Shown: piece by piece, positions 38,791 through 52,350 of the stretch
How positions within the stretch are numbered: the first letter of the stretch is position 1
Layout of the letters: every line of letters starts with the position of its first letter
Origin: Calliopsis andreniformis
Taxonomy: Eukaryota; Arthropoda; Insecta; Hymenoptera; Andrenidae
Assembly: GCF_051401765.1 (NCBI RefSeq)
Contig: NW_027480450.1
Span: 868,001 to 932,000 of the forward strand
Direction: 5' to 3'
DNA length: 64,000 nt
Notes under the pieces: model-generated
Databases searched by the model: none
Seen by the model: the letters and a program-made list of their open reading frames with translations, nothing else
Told to the model about the DNA's origin: nothing
Program-made: the position numbers and the translations under genes

Positions 38791-41700
38791 CAATCCTCAA
38801 TCGCCAATCCTCAATCCTCTGTCATCAATCCTCAATCTTCGGTACTCAATCGTCAATCCTCAGTCCTCAATCCTCAATCCTCAACCCTCGTTCCTCAAAC
38901 CTCAATCCTCAAACCTCAGTCCTCACCCTCAATTCTCAATTCTCAATCCTCAATCCACAATCCTCAATATTCAACACACAAACCTCAACCATCAATCCTC
39001 AATCCTCAATCCTCAATCCTCAATCCTCAGTCATCAATCCTCAATCTTCAATACTCAATCGTCAATCCTCAGTCCTCAATCCTCAATCCTCAATCCTCGT
39101 CCCTCAAACCTCAATCCTCCACACTCAGTCCTCATCCTCAGTTCTCAATTCTCAATCCTCAATCCTCAATCCTCAACCTTGAATCCTCAATAATCAATCT
39201 CCAATCCTAGATACTTAATCCCCAATCCTCAATCCTTAATCCTCAATCTTCAATACTCAATGCTCAACCTTCAATCCACAATCCTCAATCCTCAATCAGC
39301 AATACTCAATCCTCAATCGTCAATCCTCAGTCCCCAATCCTCAATCTTCAATCCTCAATCCTCAATCCTCAATCCTCAATCGCCAATCCTCAATCCTCAG
39401 TCATCAATCTTCAATCTTCGATACTCAATCGTCAATCCTCAGTCCTCAATCCTCAATCCTCAATCCTCGTTCCTCAAACCTCAATCATCAGCCCTCAGTC
39501 CTCATCCTCAATTCTCAATTCTCAATCCTCAATCCTCTATCCTCAATCTTGAATCCTCAATAATCAATCTCCAATCCTAGATACTCAATCCCCAATCCTC
39601 AATCCTAAATCCTGAATCTTCAATTCTCAATCACCAGTCCTCAACCTTCAATTCTCAATGCTCAATCCTCAATCCTCAATCCTCAATCTTCAATCCTCAA
39701 TACTCAATCATCAATCCTTAATCCTCAAACCTCAATCCTCAATCCTCAACCCTCAATCTTGAATCGTCAATAATCAATCTCCAATCTTAGATCCTCAATC
39801 CGCAATCCTCAATCCTTAATCCTCAATCCTCAATCATCAAGCCTCAGTCCTCAATCCTCAATCCTGAATCCTCAATCCTCAATCCTCAGTCATCAATCCT
39901 CAATCTTCAATACTCAATCGTCAATCCTCAGTCCTCAATCCTCAATCCTCAATCCTCGTCCCTCAAACCTCAATCCTCAACACTCAGTCCTCATCCTCAG
40001 TTCTCAATTATCAATCCTCAATCCTCAATCCTCAACCTTGTATCCTCAATAATCAATCTCCAATCCTAGATACTCAATCCCCAATCCTCAATCATTAATC
40101 CTCAATCTTCAATCCTCAATCCCCAGTCCTCAACCTTCAAACGTCGATGCTCAATCCTCGACCTCAAGCATCAGTCCCCAATCCTCAAGCGTCAATCCTC
40201 AATCCTCAATCCTCAACCCTCAATCCTCAGTCCTCAAACCTCAATCCTGAATCCTCAATCATCGGCCCACAGTCCTCAACAATCTGTTGTCCATCCTCAG
40301 TCCTCAATAGAATATCCTCAATTCACAGCTTTCAATACTCATTACTCAATCTGCAATCTTCGAATCTCTATCCACAAACATCAATTCTCATCACTAAACA
40401 CTCAACACTCAGTCCCCAATCCTCAGTCTTCAATCCTCAATCCTCAATCCTCAATCCTCAATCCTCAATCCTCAATCCTCAGTTTTCAATCCTCAATACT
40501 CAATCATCAATCCTCAATCCTCAAACCTCAATCCTCAATCCTCAACCCTCAATCTTGAATCGTCAATAATCAATCTCAAATCCTAGATCCTCAATCCGCA
40601 ATCCTCAATCCTTAATCCTCAATCCTCAATCTTCAAGCCTCAGTCCTCAGACTAATCCTTAATCCTCAATCCTCAATCATCAATCCACAATCTTCAATCG
40701 TCTATACTCAATCTTCAATCCTCAATCCTCAGTCCTCAAACCTCTATTATGAATCCTCAATCCTGAATCCTCAATCTTCGGAACACAGTCCTCAACAATC
40801 TGTTGTCAATCCTCAGTACTCAATAGCACATCCTCAATTCACAGTCTTCAATACTCAATACTCAATCTGCAATCTTCGAATCTCTAGCCACAAACATCAA
40901 TTCTCATCACTAAACACTCAATACTCAGTCCCCAATCCTCAGTATTCAATCCTTAATCCTCGATCCTCAATCCTCAATCCTCAATCTTCAATCCTCAATC
41001 CTCAATCCTCAATCCTCAATCGCCAATCCTCAATCCTCTGTCATCAATCCTCAATCTTCAGTACTCAATCGTCAATCCTCAGTCCTCAATCCTCAATCCT
41101 CAACCCTCGTTCCTCAAACCTCAATCCTCAAACCTCAGTCCTCACCCTCAATTCTCAATTCTCAATCCTCAATCCACAATCCTCAATATTCAACACACAA
41201 ACCTCAACCATCAATCCTCAATCCTCAATCCTCAATCCTCAATCCTCAGTCATCAATCCTCAATCTTCAATACTCAATCGTCAATCCTCAGTCCTCAATC
41301 CTCAGTCCTCAATCCTCGTCCCTCAAACCTCAATGCTCCACACTCAGTCCTCATCCTCAGTTCTCAATTCTCAATCCTCAATCCTCAATCCTCAACCTTG
41401 AATCCTCAATAATCAATCTCCAATCCTAGATACTTAATCCCCAATCCTCAATCCTTAATCCTCAATCTTCAATACTCAATACTCAACCTTCAATCCACAA
41501 TCCTCAATCCTCAATCATCAATACTCAATCCTCAATCGTCAATCCTCAGTCCCCAATCCTCAATCTTCAATCCTCAATCCTCAATCCTCAATCCTCAATC
41601 GCCAATCCTCAATCCTCAGTCATCAATCTTCAATCTTCGATACTCAATCGTCAATCCTCAGTCCTCAATCCTCAATCCTCAATCCTCGTTCCTCAAACCT

Positions 41701-44700
41701 CAATCATCAGCCCTCAGTCCTCATCCTCAATTCTCAATTCTCAATCCTCAATCCTCTATCCTCAATCTTGAATCCTCAATAATCAATCTCCAATCCTAGA
41801 TACTCAATCCCCAATCCTCAATCCTAAATCCTCAATCTTCAATTCTCAATCACCAGTCCTCAACCTTTAATCCTCAATGCTCAATCCTCAATCCTCAATC
41901 CTCAATCCTCAATCTTCAATCCTCAATACTCAATCATCAATCCTCAATCCTCAAACCTCAATCCTCAATCCTCAACCCTCAATCTTGAATCGTCAATAAT
42001 CAATCTCCAATCTTAGATCCTCAATCCGCAATCCTCAATCCTTAATCCTCAATCCTCAATCATCAAGCCTCAGTCCTCAATCCTCAATCCTCAATCCTCA
42101 ATCCTCAATCCTCAGTCATCAATCCTCAATCTTCAATACTCAATCGTCAATCCTCAGTCCTCAATCCTCAATCCTCAATCCTCGTCCCTCAAACCTCAAT
42201 CCTCAACACTCAGTCCTCATCCTCAGTTCTCAATTATCAATCCTCAATCCTCAATCCTCAACCTTGAATCCTCAATAATCAATCTCCAATCCTAGATACT
42301 CAATCCCCAATCCTCAATCCTTAATCCTCAATCTTCAATCCTCAATCCCCAGTCCTCAACCTTCAAACGTCGATGCTCAATCCTCGACCTCAAGCATCAG
42401 TCCCCAATCCTCAAGCGTCAATCCTCAATCCTCAATCCTCAACCCTCAATCCTCAGTCCTCAAACCTCAATCCTGAATCCTCAATCATCGGCCCACAGTC
42501 CTCAACAATCTGTTGTCAATCCTCAGTCCTCAATAGAATATCCTCAATTCACAGTTTTCAATACTCATTACTCAATCTGCAATCTTCGAATCTCTATCCA
42601 CAAACATCAATTCTCATCACTAAACACTCAACACTCAGTCCCCAATCCTCAGTCTTCAATCCTCAATCCTCAATCCTCAATCCTCAATCCTCAATCCTCA
42701 ATCCTCAGTCTTCAATCCTCAATACTCAATCATCAATCCTCAATCCTCAAACCTCAATCCTCAATCCTCAACCCTCAATCTTGAATCGTCAATAATCAAT
42801 CTCCAATCCTAGATCCTCAATCCGCAATCCTCAATCCTTAATCCTCAATCCTCAATCTTCAAGCCTCAGTCCTCAGACTAATCCTTAATCCTCAATCCTC
42901 AATCATCAATCCACAATCTTCAATCGTCTATACTCAATCTTCAATCCTCAATCCTCAGTCCTCAAACCTCTATTATGAATCCTCAATCCTGAATCCTCAA
43001 TCTTCGGAACACAGTCCTCAACAATCTGTTGTCAATCCTCAGTACTCAATAGCACATCCTCAATTCACAGTCTTCAATACTCAATACTCAATCTGCAATC
43101 TTCGAATCTCTAGCCACAAACATCAATTCTCATCACTAAACACTCAATACTCAGTCCCCAATCCTCAGTATTCAATCCTTAATCCTCGATCCTCAATCCT
43201 CAATCCTCAATCTTCAATCCTCAATCCTCAATCCTCAATCCTCAATCGCCAATCCTCAATCCTCTGTCATCAATCCTCAATCTTCAGTACTCAATCGTCA
43301 ATCCTCAGTCCTCAATCCTCAATCCTCAACCCTCGTTCCTCAAACCTCAATCCTCAAACCTCAGTCCTCACCCTCAATTCTCAATTCTCAATCCTCAATC
43401 CACAATCCTCAATATTCAACACACAAACCTCAACCATCAATCCTCAATCCTCAATCCTCAATCCTCAATCCTCAGTCATCAATCCTCAATCTTCAATACT
43501 CAATCGTGAATCCTCAGTCCTCAATCCTCAGTCCTCAATCCTCGTCCCTCAAACCTCAATCCTCCACACTCAGTCCTCATCCTCAGTTCTCAATTCTCAA
43601 TCCTCAATCCTCAATCCTCAACCTTGAATCCTCAATAATCAATCTCCAATCCTAGATACTTAATCCCCAATCCTCAATCCTTAATCCTCAATCTTCAATA
43701 CTCAATACTCAACCTTCAATCCACAATCCTCAATCCTCAATCATCAATACTCAATCCTCAATCGTCAATCCTCAGTCCCCAATCCTCAATCTTCAATCCT
43801 CAATCCTCAATCCTCAATCCTCAATCGCCAATCCTCAATCCTCAGTCATCAATCTTCAATCTTCGATACTCAATCGTCAATCCTCAGTCCTCAATCCTCA
43901 ATCCTCAATCCTCGTTCCTCAAACCTCAATCATCAGCCCTCAGTCCTCATCCTCAATTCTCAATTCTCAATCCTCAATCCTCTATCCTCAATCTTGAATC
44001 CTCAATAATCAATCTCCAATCCTAGATACTCAATCCCCAATCCTCAATCCTAAATCCTCAATCTTCAATTCTCAATCACCAGTCCTCAACCTTTAATCCT
44101 CAATGCTCAATCCTCAATCCTCAATCCTCAATCTTCAATCCTCAATACTCAATCATCAATCCTCAATCCTCAAACCTCAATCCTCAATCCTCAACCCTCA
44201 ATCTTGAATCGTCAATAATCAATCTCCAATCTTAGATCCTCAATCCGCAATCCTCAATCCTTAATCCTCAATCCTCAATCATCAAGCCTCAGTCCTCAAT
44301 CCTCAATCCTCAATCCTCAATCCTCAATCCTCAGTCATCAATCCTCAATCTTCAATACTCAATCGTCAATCCTCAGTCCTCAATCCTCAATCCTCAATCC
44401 TCGTCCCTCAAACCTCAATCCTCAACACTCAGTCCTCATCCTCAGTTCTCAATTATCAATCCTCAATCCTCAATCCTCAACCTTGAATCCTCAATAATCA
44501 ATCTCCAATCCTAGATACTCAATCCCCAATCCTCAATCCTTAATCCTCAATCTTCAATCCTCAATCCCCAGTCCTCAACCTTCAAACGTCGATGCTCAAT
44601 CCTCGACCTCAAGCATCAGTCCCCAATCCTCAAGCGTCAATCCTCAATCCTCAATCCTCAACCCTCAATCCTCAGTCCTCAAACCTCAATCCTGAATCCT

Positions 44701-45190
44701 CAATCATCGGCCCACAGTCCTCAACAATCTGTTGTCAATCCTCAGTCCTCAATAGAATATCCTCAATTCACAGTTTTCAATACTCATTACTCAATCTGCA
44801 ATCTTCGAATCTCTATCCACAAACATCAGTTCTCATCACTAAACACTCAACACTCAGTCCCCAATCCTCAGTCTTCAATCCTCAATCCTCAATCCTCAAT
44901 CCTCAATCCTCAATCCTCAATCCTCAGTCTTCAATCCTCAATACTCAATCATCAATCCTCAATCCTCAAACCTCAATCCTCAATCCTCAACCCTCAATCT
45001 TGAATCGTCAATAATCAATCTCCAATCCTAGATCCTCAATCCGCAATCCTCAATCCTTAATCCTCAATCCTCAATCTTCAAGCCTCAGTCCTCAGACTAA
45101 TCCTTAATCCTCAATCCTCAATCATCAATCCACAATCTTCAATCGTCTATACTCAATCTTCAATCCTCAATCCTCAGTCCTCAAACCTCA
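38790..45190. repeat. 2.22-kb higher-order tandem repeat, about 2.9 units
   Basis: The unit marker TCGCCAATCCTCAATCCTCT lies at 38,801, 41,020 and 43,246, giving unit lengths of 2,219 and 2,226 bases (317 and 318 heptamers, differing by exactly one). The open frames at 40,147, 42,373 and 44,592 sit at the same unit position. Each full unit holds several D elements and two B-like elements, one with a changed core AATAGCACATCC. The third unit is cut short near 45,190, where it joins a relative of block IV. This region is rich in stops because D contains TAG, so long frames are absent. Confidence 0.9.
40560..40630. repeat. Module D, representative copy
   Basis: Module D is AATAATCAATCTCCAATCC followed by TAGATACTCAATCC or TAGATCCTCAATCC. 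It occurs near 25.13, 25.57, 25.76, 25.83, 29.64, 30.13, 31.10, 34.60, 35.86, 37.19, 37.44, 37.58, 38.36, 39.20, 39.56, 39.77, 40.05, 40.57, 41.41, 41.78, 42.00, 42.28, 42.79, 43.64, 44.00, 44.22, 44.50, 45.01, 52.75, 53.12, 53.33, 53.61 and 54.13 kb. I saw none in the first 25 kb, between 45.1 and 52.7 kb, or after 54.2 kb. Confidence 0.8.
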
Positions 45191-48100
45191 ATTCTGAATC
45201 CTCAATCCTGAATCCTCAATCATCGGCCCACAGTCCTCAACAATCTGTTGTCAATCCTCAGTCCTCAATAGAATATCCTCAATTCACAGTTTTCAATACT
45301 CAACACTCAATCTGCAATCTTCGAATCTCTATCCACAAACATCAATTCTCATCACTAAACACTCAACACTCAGTGCCCAATCCTCAGTCTTCAATCCTCA
45401 ATCCTCAATCCTCAATCCTCAATCCTCAATACTCAATCCTCAACCCTCAATCCCCAATCCTCAATCTTCAATCCTCAATACTCAATCTTCAATCCTCAAT
45501 CCTCAATCTTCAATCCTCAATCCACATTCTTCAATCCTCAATACCCAATCCACAATCTTCAATCCTCAATCCTCAATCCTCAATTCTCAGTCCTCAATCC
45601 TCAATCTTCAATCATCAATACTCAATCTTCAATCCTCAATCCTCAATCCTCAATACTCAATCCGCAATCCTCAATGTTCAATCCTCAATACCCAATCCTC
45701 AATCTTCAATCCTCAATCCTCAATCCTCAATCCTCTATCCTCAATCCTCAATACTCAGTCCTCAAACGACAATCCTGAATCAACAATCCTGAATCCTCAA
45801 TCTTCAGCACTCAGTCCTCAACAATCAGTTGTCAATCCTCAATCCTCAATAGAATATCCTCAATTCACAGTTTTCAATGACCAATACACAATCTGCAATC
45901 TTCAAATCTCTATCCACAAACCTCAATTCTCATCACTCAATCCTCAACCACAGTCCTCATCCTCAATTCTCAATTCTCAATCCTCAATCCTCAAACCTCA
46001 ATCCTCAACCGTGAGTCCTCTTCCTCAATCCTCAACCCTGAGTCCTCAATCATCAATACTCAATCTTCAATCCTCAATCTTCAATCCTCAATACTCAATC
46101 TTCAATCCTCAATCCTCAATTCTCTATCCTCAATACTCAATTCTCAATCGTCAATCCTCAATCCCCAATCCTCAACCTTCAATCCTCAATCCTCAATCCT
46201 CAATCCTCAATCCTCAATCTTCAATCCTCAATACTCAATCTGCAATCCTCAATCTACAATCATCAGTCCTCAATACTCACTCTTCAATCCTCAACCCTCA
46301 AGCCTCAATCCTCAATCTTCAATCCTCAATCCTCAATTCTCAATCCTCAATCTTCAATCCTCAATACCCTATCCTCAATCTTCAATACTCAATCATCAAT
46401 CCTCAATCCTCAATTCTCATTCTTCAATCCTCAATAATCAATCTTCAATCCTCAATCCACAATCATCAGTCCTCAATACTCACTCTTCAATCCTCAACCC
46501 TCAAGCCTCAATCCTCAATCTTCAATCCTCAATCCTCAATTCTCAATCCTCAATCTTCAATCCTCAATACCCAATCCTCAATCTTCAATACTCAATCCTC
46601 AATCCTCAATCATCAATCCTCATTCTTCATTCCTCAATCCTCAATCCTCAATCCTCAATCCTAAATCTTCAATCCTCAATACTCAATCTCCAATCCTCAA
46701 TCCTCAAACATCAATCCTCAATCCTCAGTCCTCAAACCTCAATCCTCAACCCTCATTCCTCAAACCTCAATCTTCAGCCCTCGCTCCTCAACCTCAATCC
46801 TCAATACTCAATCCTCAATATTCAACACACAGCCCTCAACCATCAATCCTCCATACTCAACCATTAATCCTCGATCCTCAATACTCCATAGAATATCCTG
46901 AATTCTCAGGATTCTATACTGAATCCACAATATTCAGTCATCAAATCTCAATCCCCAGACATCAACCCTCAACACTCAATCCGCAAACAACTGTCCTCCA
47001 TCTTCAATCCATAATACCCAATCTCCAATCCTCAATCCTCAAACATCAATCGTCAATCCTCAGTCCTCAAACCTCAATCCTCAAACCTCGGTCCTCATCC
47101 TCAATCCTCAGCACTCAATCCTCGATCCATGATATTCAACACACAATCCACAGCCATCAATGCTCAATACTCAACCATCAATCCTCAATTCTCAATACTC
47201 AATAGAATATCCTGAATTGTCAGAATTCTTTACTCATTCCACAATATTCAATCATCAAATCTCAATTCTCTAACATCGATCCTCAACACTCAATAATCAA
47301 ACGTCAATCCTCAATCTTCAACCCTCAATCCTCAATCCTCAATCGTCAATCCTCAATCCTCAATCCTCAAACCTTAATTTTCAGTCCTCAATCCCCGATC
47401 CTCAATCTTCAATCCTCAATCCTCATTCCTCAATCCTCAATCCACAATCCCCAATCCTCAGTCCTCAAACCTCAATCCTCAATCCTCAATCCTCAATCCT
47501 CAATTTTCAACACACAGCCCTCTACCATCAATCCTCAATACACAACCTTCAACTCTCATTCCTCAAGAATCAATAGAATATCCTGAATTCTCTGGATTCA
47601 ATACTCAATCCACAATATTCAATCATCAAATCTCAGTCCTCAATCATCGAACCTCAACACTAAGTCCACAAACATCAGTCCTCAATCTTCAATCCTCAAT
47701 CCTCAATCCTCAATCCTCACTCCACAATCCTCAATCCTCAATCCTCAGGCTTCAATCCTCAGTCCTCAAACCTCAATCCTGAATCCTCAATCCTGTATCC
47801 TCACTCTTCAGCCCTCAACACTCAACAGTCAATTGTCAATACTCAATCCTCTATAGAATATCCTCAATTCACAGTTTTCAATACTCAATCCTCAATCTTC
47901 AATCTTCAAATCTCAATCCACAAACATCAATTCTCATCACTCAACCCTAAACACTCAGTCCTCAATCTTCAATTCTCAATCCTCAATCCTCAATCCTCAA
48001 CCTTCAATCCTCAATCATCAATCCTCAACCCTCAATCGTCAATCGTCGATCCTCAATCCTCATCCTCAATCCTCAGTCCTTAAACCTCAATCTTCAATCC

Positions 48101-48710
48101 TCAATCATCAATCCTCCATCCTCAATCCTCAACCTTCAATCCTCAATCCTCAACACTCAGTCCTCATCCTCAATCTTCAATACTCAATCCTCAACCCTCA
48201 ATACTCAATCTTCAATCCTCAATCCTCAATCCTCAATCCTCAATCCTAATTCCTCCATCTTCAATCCTCAATACTCAATCTTCAATCCTCAATCCTCAAA
48301 CGTCAATCCTGAATCCTGAGTCCTCAAACCAAAATCCTCAGCCCTCACTCTTCATCCTCAATCATCAATCCTCAATCCTCAACACTCAATCCTCAATCCT
48401 CAGCCTTCAATCCTCAATCCTCAATACTCAGTCCTCGACGCTCAGTCCCGAATCCTCTATCCTTAATGATCAAACCTCAATCCTCCATCTTCAATACTAC
48501 AATCCTCAATCCCCAATACTCAAACGTCATTCCTCAATCCACAATTCCCAATCCTCAATCCTCAGTCCTCAAACCTCAATCCTCAACCCTCAATCTTCAA
48601 TCTTCAATACTCAATCTTCAAGCCTCAGTCCTCAGTCCTCAATCCTCAATCCTCAATCCTCAAACCTCAATCCTCAATTCTCAACCTTCAATCCTGAATC
48701 CCCATTCCTC
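43150..48710. repeat. Repeat block V, copy 1 (offset 9,107)
   Basis: It matches 52,350-57,817. The offset is 9,108 at the left (GCC marker 43,248/52,356) and 9,107 (1,301 heptamers) after a one-base deletion near 52,935, where AATCGCAATCC replaces AATCGCCAATCC. Matching landmarks are 44,592/53,699, 45,373/54,480, 46,011/55,118, 47,576/56,683 and 48,466/57,573. It spans the end of the 2.22-kb array, all of block IV copy 2 and the first 2,474-base tandem unit. Confidence 0.9.
46889..46916. repeat. Imperfect hairpin in module A (block IV copy 2)
   Basis: The outer arms TAGAAT/ATTCTA and inner arms CCTGA/TCAGG are intact, with an AT bulge and ATTC loop. A GAATTC site is at 46,900. The upstream flank is CTCCA instead of CTCAA. 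Confidence 0.85.
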
Positions 48711-49400
48711 AATCTTCAATCCTCAAACCTCAATCCTGAATCCTGAATCCTGAGTCCTGAAACCTCAATCCTCAACCCTCAGTCCTCATCCTCCATCATC
48801 AATCCTCAATCCTCAACTCTCAACCTTCAGTCCTCAATCGCCAAACCTCAATCTTCAATCCTCAATCCTCAATCCTCAAACGTCAATCCTCAGTCCTAAA
48901 TCCTCAATCCTCAATCCTCAATCCTCAGTGCTCAACACTCAATCCTCAAACCTCAGTCCTCATTCCTCAATCCTCAATCCTCAATCCTCAGTCATCAATC
49001 CTCAATACTCTATCTTCAATCCTCAATCCTCAATCCTCAATCCTCAATCCTCAATCCTCAATCCTCAATCCTCAATCCTCAATCCTCAATCCTCAATCCT
49101 CAATCCTCAGTCCTCAATCTACAATGCTCAATCCTCAACCCTGAGTCCTCAATCCTCAATATTCAACACACAGACCTCAACCATCAATCCTCAATACTCA
49201 ACCATCAATCCCCAATTCTCAATTCTCAATCTTCAATCCTCAACCCTCAGTCCTCAATCCTCAATCCTCAATCCTTAGCCCTCAATCTTCAATCCTCAAT
49301 ACTCAATCTCCAATCCTCAATCCTCAATCCTCAATCCTCAATCTTCAGTCCTCAATACTCTATCTTCAATCCTCAACCCTCAATCGTAAATCCTCAATCC
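46997..49400. repeat. 2,474-base tandem unit, copy 1
   Basis: It matches 49,471-51,874 at offset 2,474 (47,576/50,050; 48,466/50,940; 48,928/51,402). It starts at a junction where CTGTCCTCC joins ATCTTCAATCC. Relative to 33,985-34,215, about 230 bases are missing at this point. It contains A cores at 47,205 and 47,576, a B element near 47,825 and a C module at 48,466. Confidence 0.9.
49017..49109. repeat. Longest perfect heptamer tract
   Basis: About 93 bases, or 13 consecutive units, of unbroken CAATCCT. The same tract is at 51,491-51,583 in the second 2,474-base unit. Elsewhere perfect tracts rarely exceed about 10 units. Confidence 0.85.
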
Positions 49401-49470
49401 ACAATCGTCAATCCTCAATCCCCAATCCTCACTCTTCATTCCTCAATCCTCAATCCTCAATCCTCAATCC

Positions 49471-51874
49471 TCCATCTTCAATCCATAATACTCAATCTCC
49501 AATCCTCAATCCTCAAACATCAATCGTCAATCCTCAGTCCTCAAACCTCAATCCTCAAACCTCGGTCCTCATCCTCAATCCTCAGCACTCAATCCTCGAT
49601 CCATGATATTCAACACAAAATCCACAGCCATCAATGCTCAATTCTCAACCATCAATCCTCAATTCTCAATACTCAATACAATATCCTGAATTGTCAGAAT
49701 TCTTTACTCATTCCACAATATTCAATCATCAAATCTCAATTCTCTAACATCGATCCTCAACACTCAATAATCAAACGTCAATCCTCAATCTTCAACCCTC
49801 AATCCTCAATCCTCAATCGTCAATCCTCAATCCTCAATCCTCAAACCTTAATTTTCAATCCTCAATCCCCGATCCTCCATCTTCAATCCTCAATCCTCAT
49901 TCCTCAATCCTCAATCCACAATCCCCAATCCTCAGTCCTCAAACCTCAATCCTCAATCCTCAATCCTCAATCCTCAATTTTCAACACACAGCCCTCTACC
50001 ATCAATCCTCAATACACAACCTTCAACTCTCATTCCTCAAGAATCAATAGAATATCCTGAATTCTCTGGATTCAATACTCAATCCACAATATTCAATCAT
50101 CAAATCTCAATCCTCAATCATCGAACCTCAACACTAAGTCCACAAACATCAGTCCTCAATCTTCAATCCTCAATCCTCAATCCTCAATCCTCACTCCACA
50201 ATCCTCAATCCTCAATCCTCAGGCTTCAATCCTCAGTCCTCAAACCTCAATCCTGAATCCTCAATCCTGTATCCTCACTCTTCAGCCCTCAACACTCAAC
50301 AGTCAATTGTCAATACTCAATCCTCTATAGAATATCCTCAATTCACAGTTTTCAATACTCAATCCTCAATCTTCAATCTTCAAATCTCAATCCACAAACA
50401 TCAATTCTCATCACTCAACCCTAAACACTCAGTCCTCAATCTTCAATTCTCAATCCTCAATCCTCAATCCTCAACCTTCAATCCTCAATCATCAATCCTC
50501 AACCCTCAATCGTCAATCGTCGATCCTCAATCCTCATCCTCAATCCTCAGTCCTTAAACCTCAATCTTCAATCCTCAATCATCAATCCTCCATCCTCAAT
50601 CCTCAACCTTCAATCCTCAATCCTCAACACTCAGTCCTCATCCTCAATCTTCAATACTCAATCCTCAACCCTCAATACTCAATCTTCAATCCTCAATCCT
50701 CAATCCTCAATCCTCAATCCTAATTCCTCCATCTTCAATCCTCAATACTCAATCTTCAATCCTCAATCCTCAAACGTCAATCCTGAATCCTGAGTCCTCA
50801 AACCAAAATCCTCAGCCCTCACTCTTCATCCTCAATCATCAATCCTCAATCCTCAACACTCAATCCTCAATCCTCAGCCTTCAATCCTCAATCCTCAATA
50901 CTCAGTCCTCGACGCTCAGTCCCGAATCCTCTATCCTTAATGATCAAACCTCAATCCTCCATCTTCAATACTACAATCCTCAATCCCCAATACTCAAACG
51001 TCATTCCTCAATCCACAATTCCCAATCCTCAATCCTCAGTCCTCAAACCTCAATCCTCAACCCTCAATCTTCAATCTTCAATACTCAATCTTCAAGCCTC
51101 AGTCCTCAGTCCTCAATCCTCAATCCTCAATCCTCAAACCTCAATCCTCAATTCTCAACCTTCAATCCTGAATCCCCATTCCTCAATCTTCAATCCTCAA
51201 ACCTCAATCCTGAATCCTGAATCCTGAGTCCTGAAACCTCAATCCTCAACCCTCAGTCCTCATCCTCCATCATCAATCCTCAATCCTCAACTCTCAACCT
51301 TCAGTCCTCAATCGCCAAACCTCAATCTTCAATCCTCAATCCTCAATCCTCAAACGTCAATCCTCAGTCTTAAATCCTCAATCCTCAATCCTCAATCCTC
51401 AGTGCTCAACACTCAATCCTCAAACCTCAGTCCTCATTCCTCAATCCTCAATCCTCAATCCTCAGTCATCAATCCTCAATACTCTATCTTCAATCCTCAA
51501 TCCTCAATCCTCAATCCTCAATCCTCAATCCTCAATCCTCAATCCTCAATCCTCAATCCTCAATCCTCAATCCTCAATCCTCAGTCCTCAATCTACAATG
51601 CTCAATCCTCAACCCTGAGTCCTCAATCCTCAATATTCAACACACAGACCTCAACCATCAATCCTCAATACTCAACCATCAATCCCCAATTCTCAATTCT
51701 CAATCTTCAATCCTCAACCCTCAGTCCTCAATCCTCAATCCTCAATCCTTAGCCCTCAATCTTCAATCCTCAATACTCAATCTCCAATCCTCAATCCTCA
51801 ATCCTCAATCCTCAATCTTCAGTCCTCAATACTCTATCTTCAATCCTCAACCCTCAATCGTAAATCCTCAATCC
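49471..51874. repeat. 2,474-base tandem unit, copy 2
   Basis: Partner of 46,997-49,400. Distinguishing variants include CAATGCTCAATTCTCAACC near 49,634 (copy 1 has CAATACTCAACC), AATACAATATCC at 49,676 (copy 1 has AATAGAATATCC), and AATTTTCAATCC near 49,853 (copy 1 has AATTTTCAGTCC). The bridge 49,400-49,470 matches 34,130-34,200, the sequence missing at the start of copy 1. The copies part at 49,400/51,874. Confidence 0.9.
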
Positions 51875-52350
51875 TGAATACTCAATCATCAGTCCTCAAA
51901 CCTCAATCCTCATCCCTCACTCCTCGTCCTCAACCCTCAACGCTCAATCCTCAATCCTCAAACTTCAGTTTTCAATCTTCTATACACAATCCTCAATCCT
52001 GAATCCTCAATCCTCAATATTCAACACACGACCATCAACCATCAATCCTCAATACTCAACCATCAACCATCAATTCTCAATATTCAATAGAATATCCAGA
52101 ATTCCCAGGATACAATACTCAATCCAAACTATTCAATCATCAAATCCCAATCCTCAAACATCATTCCTCAACACTCAACCCTCTGCCCTCAATCTTCAAT
52201 ACTCAATCCTCATTCCTCAATCCTCAATACTCAATCCTCAACCCTCAATCCTCAATCATCGATCCTCAATCCCCAACCCTCAATCTTCAATCCTGAATCC
52301 TCAAACCTCAGTCCTCAATCCTCAATCCTCAATCCTCAATCCTCAATCCT
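51874..52350. repeat. Bridge segment between the 2,474-base tandem and block V copy 2
   Basis: There is no gene. The sequence matches 58,900-59,400 (offset 7,032 at its start). It lacks about 60 bases near 51,970 relative to that copy, where AAACTTCAGTTTTC replaces a longer run. The A core at 52,090 reads GAATATCCAGAATTCCCAGG, a changed hairpin shared in part with 59,178. It contains an AACACACGACCATCAACC variant also found at about 59,110. Confidence 0.78.

Noticed and set aside
28430..48460. Transposon or LTR element inside the array
   Set aside because: I found no transposase or reverse transcriptase frame, no terminal repeats and no target-site duplication. Modules A-D remain heptamer-like around their variant cores.
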